In this document: in pieces, positions 60,600-64,000 of the stretch
How the letters are laid out: the number at the start of each line of letters is the position of its first letter
Numbering within the stretch: the first letter of the stretch is position 1
Assembly: GCA_009377535.1 (NCBI GenBank)
Contig: WHTV01000002.1
Span: 1 to 64,000 of the forward strand
Length of the DNA: 64,000 bases
Direction: 5' to 3'
From: Kiloniellaceae bacterium
GTDB taxonomy: Bacteria; Pseudomonadota; Alphaproteobacteria; Kiloniellales; Kiloniellaceae
Notes under the pieces: generated by a model
Seen by the model: the letters and a program-made list of their open reading frames with translations, nothing else
The model's database searches: none
Told to the model about the DNA's origin: nothing
Made by a program: the position numbers and the translations under genes

Positions 60600-61604
60600 T
60601 TAATCGCGGCTGAACAGCCCGACCATCCGGCGGGCCGCGGCGGTCGGCGTGGTGCGGCCGGCGCGGACCTCGCGCTCCAGGCCTGCCAGCTCCCGCGCCA
60701 CCTCGGGATGGGCCCTGAAGCGACGCATCAGGCCGTCGGAGATCTCGGCCCACATCCAGGCGCCGGCCTGGGCGGCCCGCTTGGCGGCACGGGCGCCGCT
60801 GGCCTCCATGACCTCGCGGTGCTGCTGCACGGTCTCCCAGACGGCCTCGATGCCCTCGCCCAGCAGGGCCGAACAGCGCAGCACCGGCGGGCGCCACTCC
60901 GGATTGGGCGCGCGCAGCATGCCGAGGGCGGCATGGTACTCGGCCACCGCCCGCTCGGCCGCCGGCAGGAGATCGCCGTCGGCCTTGTTCACGATGACCG
61001 CGTCGGCCAGCTCGACGATGCCCTTCTTGATGCCCTGCAGTTCGTCGCCGCCGCCCGGCGGCAGCAGCAGCAGGAAGATGTCGACCATCTCGGCCACCGC
61101 GGTCTCCGACTGGCCGACGCCGACCGTCTCGACGATCACCACGTCGAAGCCGGCGGCCTCGCAGGCCAGCATGGCCTCGCGGCTGCGCCGGGCCACGCCG
61201 CCGAGGGTGCCGCCGGTCGGCGAGGGGCGGATGAAGGCCTGCGGGTGGCGCGACAGTTCCTCCATGCGGGTCTTGTCGCCCAGGATCGAGCCGCCGCTGA
61301 CCTTGGAGGAAGGGTCCACCGCCAGCACTGCGACCTTGTGGCCGGCGCCCACCAGCTGCAGGCCGAAGCGCTCGATGAAGGTGGACTTGCCGACGCCGGG
61401 CACGCCTGTGATGCCGATGCGCACCGAGTTCCCGCTGGACGGCAGCAGCGCCTCCAGCAGGGCCTCGGCCTCGCCCGCGTGTTGCGGCTTGGTCGACTCG
61501 ATGAGGGTGATGGCCCGCGCCAGCGCCCGGCGGTCGCCCGCGCGCAGCTTCTCGGCCAGGCCGGCCGTCGCCGCCTCCGTCTTTGCTGGCGCCGCTTTCG
61601 TCAT
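60600..61604 (-). CDS. meaB: methylmalonyl-CoA mutase-associated GTPase MeaB
   Basis: This 334-residue G3E-type GTPase protects and reloads B12-dependent mutases such as methylmalonyl-CoA or ethylmalonyl-CoA mutase. Walker A is [10 protein letters not shown], switch motifs lie in [11 protein letters not shown] and [13 protein letters not shown], and the base-recognition NKAD is present. The start at 61604 is chosen because an upstream extension lacks similarity. With cobS/cobT and malyl-CoA lyase it is consistent with B12-dependent C4/C5 metabolism, though no mutase is in the window. Confidence 0.95.
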   Translation of the reverse strand: MTKAAPAKTEAATAGLAEKLRAGDRRALARAITLIESTKPQHAGEAEALLEALLPSSGNSVRIGITGVPGVGKSTFIERFGLQLVGAGHKVAVLAVDPSSKVSGGSILGDKTRMEELSRHPQAFIRPSPTGGTLGGVARRSREAMLACEAAGFDVVIVETVGVGQSETAVAEMVDIFLLLLPPGGGDELQGIKKGIVELADAVIVNKADGDLLPAAERAVAEYHAALGMLRAPNPEWRPPVLRCSALLGEGIEAVWETVQQHREVMEASGARAAKRAAQAGAWMWAEISDGLMRRFRAHPEVARELAGLEREVRAGRTTPTAAARRMVGLFSRD

Positions 61605-61663
61605 GCCTCGCTTATGGGCCGAAGCGCCCCCGGATTGCAAGCCTGCGCCACCGTTCCGCGCCT

Positions 61664-62464
61664 TCAGGCCGCCCGCAGCAGGGCACGCCACTTGCCGGGC
61701 GTGGTGCCGAAGGCTGCGCGGAACTGGCGCGTCATGTGGCTCTGGTCGGCAAAGCCCGCCGCCGCTGCGGCCTCGGCCAGGGAGCGACCCTCGCCGACGA
61801 GGCGCTGGGCCAACTCGACGCGGCGCAGGGTGACGAAGCGGCTGGGGCTGACGCCGAAGGCGCGGCGGAACTGGCGGGCGATGCTGTAGCGGTCGAGGCC
61901 GTAGTCGCGCTCCAGCTCGGCCAGAGAGAGGCGCGCTGCGCAGTCCGCCGCCAGCTGCGCGCGCAACCGAGCCATCGCCGGGTTCAGCGCGGCGCGCGGC
62001 GGCGGCGTGCCCGCCAGACGGGACAGCACCGCCGCCAGGGCCGCGACCGCATCGGCCTCGTGGATCTCCTCGCGCGGGTCCGCCGGATGCGGAAAGACGG
62101 CGCGCAGCGCCACGCTGATCGCCCGGTTGCGGGCGACCGGCTCGGCCACGAAGGGCAGCGCCGCTCCGCCCAGCGCCGCACCGATCCGCGCCGGGTCGAC
62201 GTAGAGGATCTTATAGCCGAAGCCCTCGGCGCTGCCGGCCCCGCCGTCGTGCAGTTCGTCGGGATGCAGTACGAAGACGTCGCCGGCGAGCGCCTGCCGC
62301 GCCGCGCCGCGATAGGTGAAGCGCTGCACCCCGCGGGTGGTGATGCCGAGCGCATAGGTGTCGTGGCGGTGCGGCGAGAAGCGGTGGTCGACGAAGGCGG
62401 CCTCGGCCCAGTCGAGGCCGGCGGCCGATGCCCGGTAGCGGAGCCATTCGTTTCCGGCAGCCAT
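61664..62464 (-). CDS. AraC family transcriptional regulator
   Basis: This 266-residue regulator has an N-terminal cupin-like sensor domain ([36 protein letters not shown]) and a C-terminal double helix-turn-helix AraC domain (about 165-262, with [21 protein letters not shown] and [20 protein letters not shown]). It is divergent from a LysE-type exporter gene 73 bp away, so it probably controls that exporter in response to an amino acid or related ligand. The start at 62464 is chosen by similarity. Confidence 0.92.
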   Translation of the reverse strand: MAAGNEWLRYRASAAGLDWAEAAFVDHRFSPHRHDTYALGITTRGVQRFTYRGAARQALAGDVFVLHPDELHDGGAGSAEGFGYKILYVDPARIGAALGGAALPFVAEPVARNRAISVALRAVFPHPADPREEIHEADAVAALAAVLSRLAGTPPPRAALNPAMARLRAQLAADCAARLSLAELERDYGLDRYSIARQFRRAFGVSPSRFVTLRRVELAQRLVGEGRSLAEAAAAAGFADQSHMTRQFRAAFGTTPGKWRALLRAA

Positions 62465-62537
62465 GCTGCACAAACCTTCAAGACAGGCACTGCGGATTTC
62501 CCGCAGTCTAACGCAGGACCGCGCAAGGCACAGGACA

Positions 62538-63131
62538 ATGCTCGCCAACCTCGTCCTGCTCTGGCTCGCCGCGCTGCCGCTGATGGGCAGCCCCGGCCCC
62601 GCCACCCTCAGCACCGCCGCCGTCGGCGCCAGCTTCGGCGCGCGCCGCGGCCTGCCCTGGCTGCTCGGTATTGTGGCCGGCACTGCGGTGGTGCTCGGCC
62701 TCATCGCGACCGGCGTGACGGCGGCGGTTCTGGCGCTGCCGGCGCTGAAGACCGCGATCACTCTGCTGGCAGCCGGCTACATCCTCTACCTCGCCTGGCG
62801 CATCGCCACAGCGCCGCCGCTCTCCCGTGACAGCGTCACAGCCAAGGCGCCCGCCTTCCCCGGCGGCTTCCTCCTCGCCGTCGCCAACCCGAAAGCCTTC
62901 GCCGCCATCGGCGCGGTCTATGCCGGCCACTCCGTGGTGCCGGGCGACCTCGCGCTGGATGCCAGCGTGAAGATCGCCGCCCTGGTGCCGGTCATCGTGC
63001 TGGTGAACTCGGTGTGGCTGGTCTTCGGGACGCTGGTCGCCAGGGCGCTGCACGACCCGCGCAAGAGCCGCATCGCCAACGTAATCTTCGCGGTGCTGCT
63101 GGTCGCGTCGGTCGGACTGGCGGTGCTATAG
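62538..63131 (+). CDS. LysE/RhtB-type amino-acid exporter
   Basis: This 197-residue membrane protein of the LysE superfamily has about six helices and the SPGPATLSTAAVGASFGARRGL motif of the RhtB/LeuE-like branch, plus the AVANPKAFAAIGAVYAG segment. It exports an amino acid or similar metabolite; the substrate is unknown. The start at 62538 follows CAGGA. Its divergent AraC neighbour is the likely regulator. It is distinct from the ArgO-type exporter at 2502-3137. Confidence 0.9.
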   Translation: MLANLVLLWLAALPLMGSPGPATLSTAAVGASFGARRGLPWLLGIVAGTAVVLGLIATGVTAAVLALPALKTAITLLAAGYILYLAWRIATAPPLSRDSVTAKAPAFPGGFLLAVANPKAFAAIGAVYAGHSVVPGDLALDASVKIAALVPVIVLVNSVWLVFGTLVARALHDPRKSRIANVIFAVLLVASVGLAVL

Positions 63132-63135
63132 GGTG

Positions 63136-64000
63136 TTACTCCGCCGCGCCGCCCGCGGCAGCGATGGCATCGTGGATCTCGTCCACTGCAGCCTGCTGGC
63201 GCGCCCACATCTGGGCGTAGACGCCGCCGCGGCCGAGCAGCGCCTGGTGGCGGCCGCGCTCGACGATGCGGCCCTGCTCAAGCACCAGGATCTCGTCGGC
63301 CTCCACCACGGTAGAGAGGCGGTGGGCGATGACCAGCGTGGTGCGGTCGCGCGAGACTTCACGCAGGCTCTGCTGGATCTCGCGCTCGGTCTTGGTGTCG
63401 AGGGCGGAGGTCGCCTCGTCGAACAGCAGGATCCGCGGACCCTTCAGAATGGTGCGGGCGATGGCGACGCGCTGCTTCTCGCCGCCGGAGAGCTTCAGTC
63501 CGCGCTCGCCGACCATGGTTTCGTAGCCGTCCGGCAGGCTGCGCACGAAGTCGTCGATGCGCGCGAGGCGCGCGGCCTCCCTCATCTCGGCGTCGCTCGC
63601 CTCCGGGCGGCCGTAGCGGATGTTGTAGCCGATGGTATCGTTGAACAGCACGGTGTCCTGCGGAACGATGCCGATGCCGGCGCGCAGGGAGGCCTGCGTC
63701 ACCGCGCGGATGTCCTGCCCGTCGATCCTCACCGCGCCGTCGAGCACATCGTAGAAGCGGAAGAGGATGCGCGAGATGGTCGACTTTCCCGCGCCTGATG
63801 GACCGACGATGGCCACCGTATTGCCGGCGCGCACGGTGAAGCCGACGTCCTTCAGGATCGGCCGGCGCGGGTCGTAGCCGAAGCTGACATTGTCGAACAC
63901 GATCTCGCCGCGGCTGAGGGCGAGGTGCGACGCAGCAGGCGCGTCACGCACTTCGGCGTCGGAGTGCAGCAGGCGGAACATGGTCTCCAGGTCGATCAGC
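63136..64000 (-). CDS. ABC exporter (Atm1/MsbA-like), 3' part
   Basis: This is the C-terminal 288 residues of a fused permease/ATPase exporter; the 5' part lies off the right edge. The visible part starts in a linker ([17 protein letters not shown]), then the nucleotide-binding domain with Walker [10 protein letters not shown], signature [16 protein letters not shown], Walker [13 protein letters not shown] and the H-loop IAHRLSTV. The DLETMFRLL segment is typical of Atm1-type exporters, which move glutathione-linked sulfur or metal compounds. The full-length gene is expected to be about 600 codons. Confidence 0.9.
   Translation of the reverse strand, partial: LIDLETMFRLLHSDAEVRDAPAASHLALSRGEIVFDNVSFGYDPRRPILKDVGFTVRAGNTVAIVGPSGAGKSTISRILFRFYDVLDGAVRIDGQDIRAVTQASLRAGIGIVPQDTVLFNDTIGYNIRYGRPEASDAEMREAARLARIDDFVRSLPDGYETMVGERGLKLSGGEKQRVAIARTILKGPRILLFDEATSALDTKTEREIQQSLREVSRDRTTLVIAHRLSTVVEADEILVLEQGRIVERGRHQALLGRGGVYAQMWARQQAAVDEIHDAIAAAGGAAE

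Overview
The window comes from a GC-rich alphaproteobacterium, most likely a Rhodospirillales-type lineage (inference). It opens with the 5' end of a 16S rRNA gene on the minus strand. It also carries a DUF4167 protein, NnrU, DUF1178, a BolA / J-domain / CobS / CobT cluster, a malyl-CoA lyase closely resembling methylotroph MclA, and MeaB. No CRISPR array, prophage, insertion sequence or tRNA was found. Gene density is high and nearly all of it is core metabolism.

Layout. 1-805: rRNA operon start with its promoter and leader (minus). 805-8510: M23 peptidase, LysE-type exporter, flavin-reductase-like protein, ClpB and a BCCT osmolyte transporter. 8586-9490: a universal stress protein gene broken by an in-frame amber codon, then a gene-poor stretch with a strong Fur-box-like site and an orphan terminator that together look like a small iron-regulated RNA. 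9489-19055: MOSC protein, then a long minus-strand block rodZ-like, ispG, hisS, hemA, prfA, prmC, DUF4167. 19055-31410: ptsP, lysC, ubiG, DUF1178, two further methyltransferases, grxC, comF, a ribbon-helix-helix protein, mutT, argJ and two periplasmic parvulins, with secA divergent to the parvulins.

34285-43431: acyl-CoA dehydrogenase and a complete oppABCDF-type peptide importer in one minus-strand array, then accA and malyl-CoA lyase. 43564-48458: xerD, a large exported alpha-helical protein and a 46-residue membrane protein, divergent from aroK-aroB. 48550-57586: CorC/HlyC-type CBS protein, a free CBS protein, DUF2889, NnrU, exported protein, BolA, EamA transporter, J-domain protein, cobS, cobT. 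57592-64000: a phytase-like exported protein, one lower-GC orphan membrane gene of unknown function (58702-59904), rpmB, meaB, an AraC regulator divergent from a LysE-type exporter, and the 3' part of an Atm1/MsbA-like ABC exporter cut by the window edge.

I see no convincing large undescribed system. The best leads are the Fur-box/terminator pair at 9128-9294, the lower-GC orphan gene at 58702-59904 with a palindromic upstream site, the amber-interrupted stress protein gene at 8586-8999, and the conserved-looking small/large membrane protein pair at 44536-46477.
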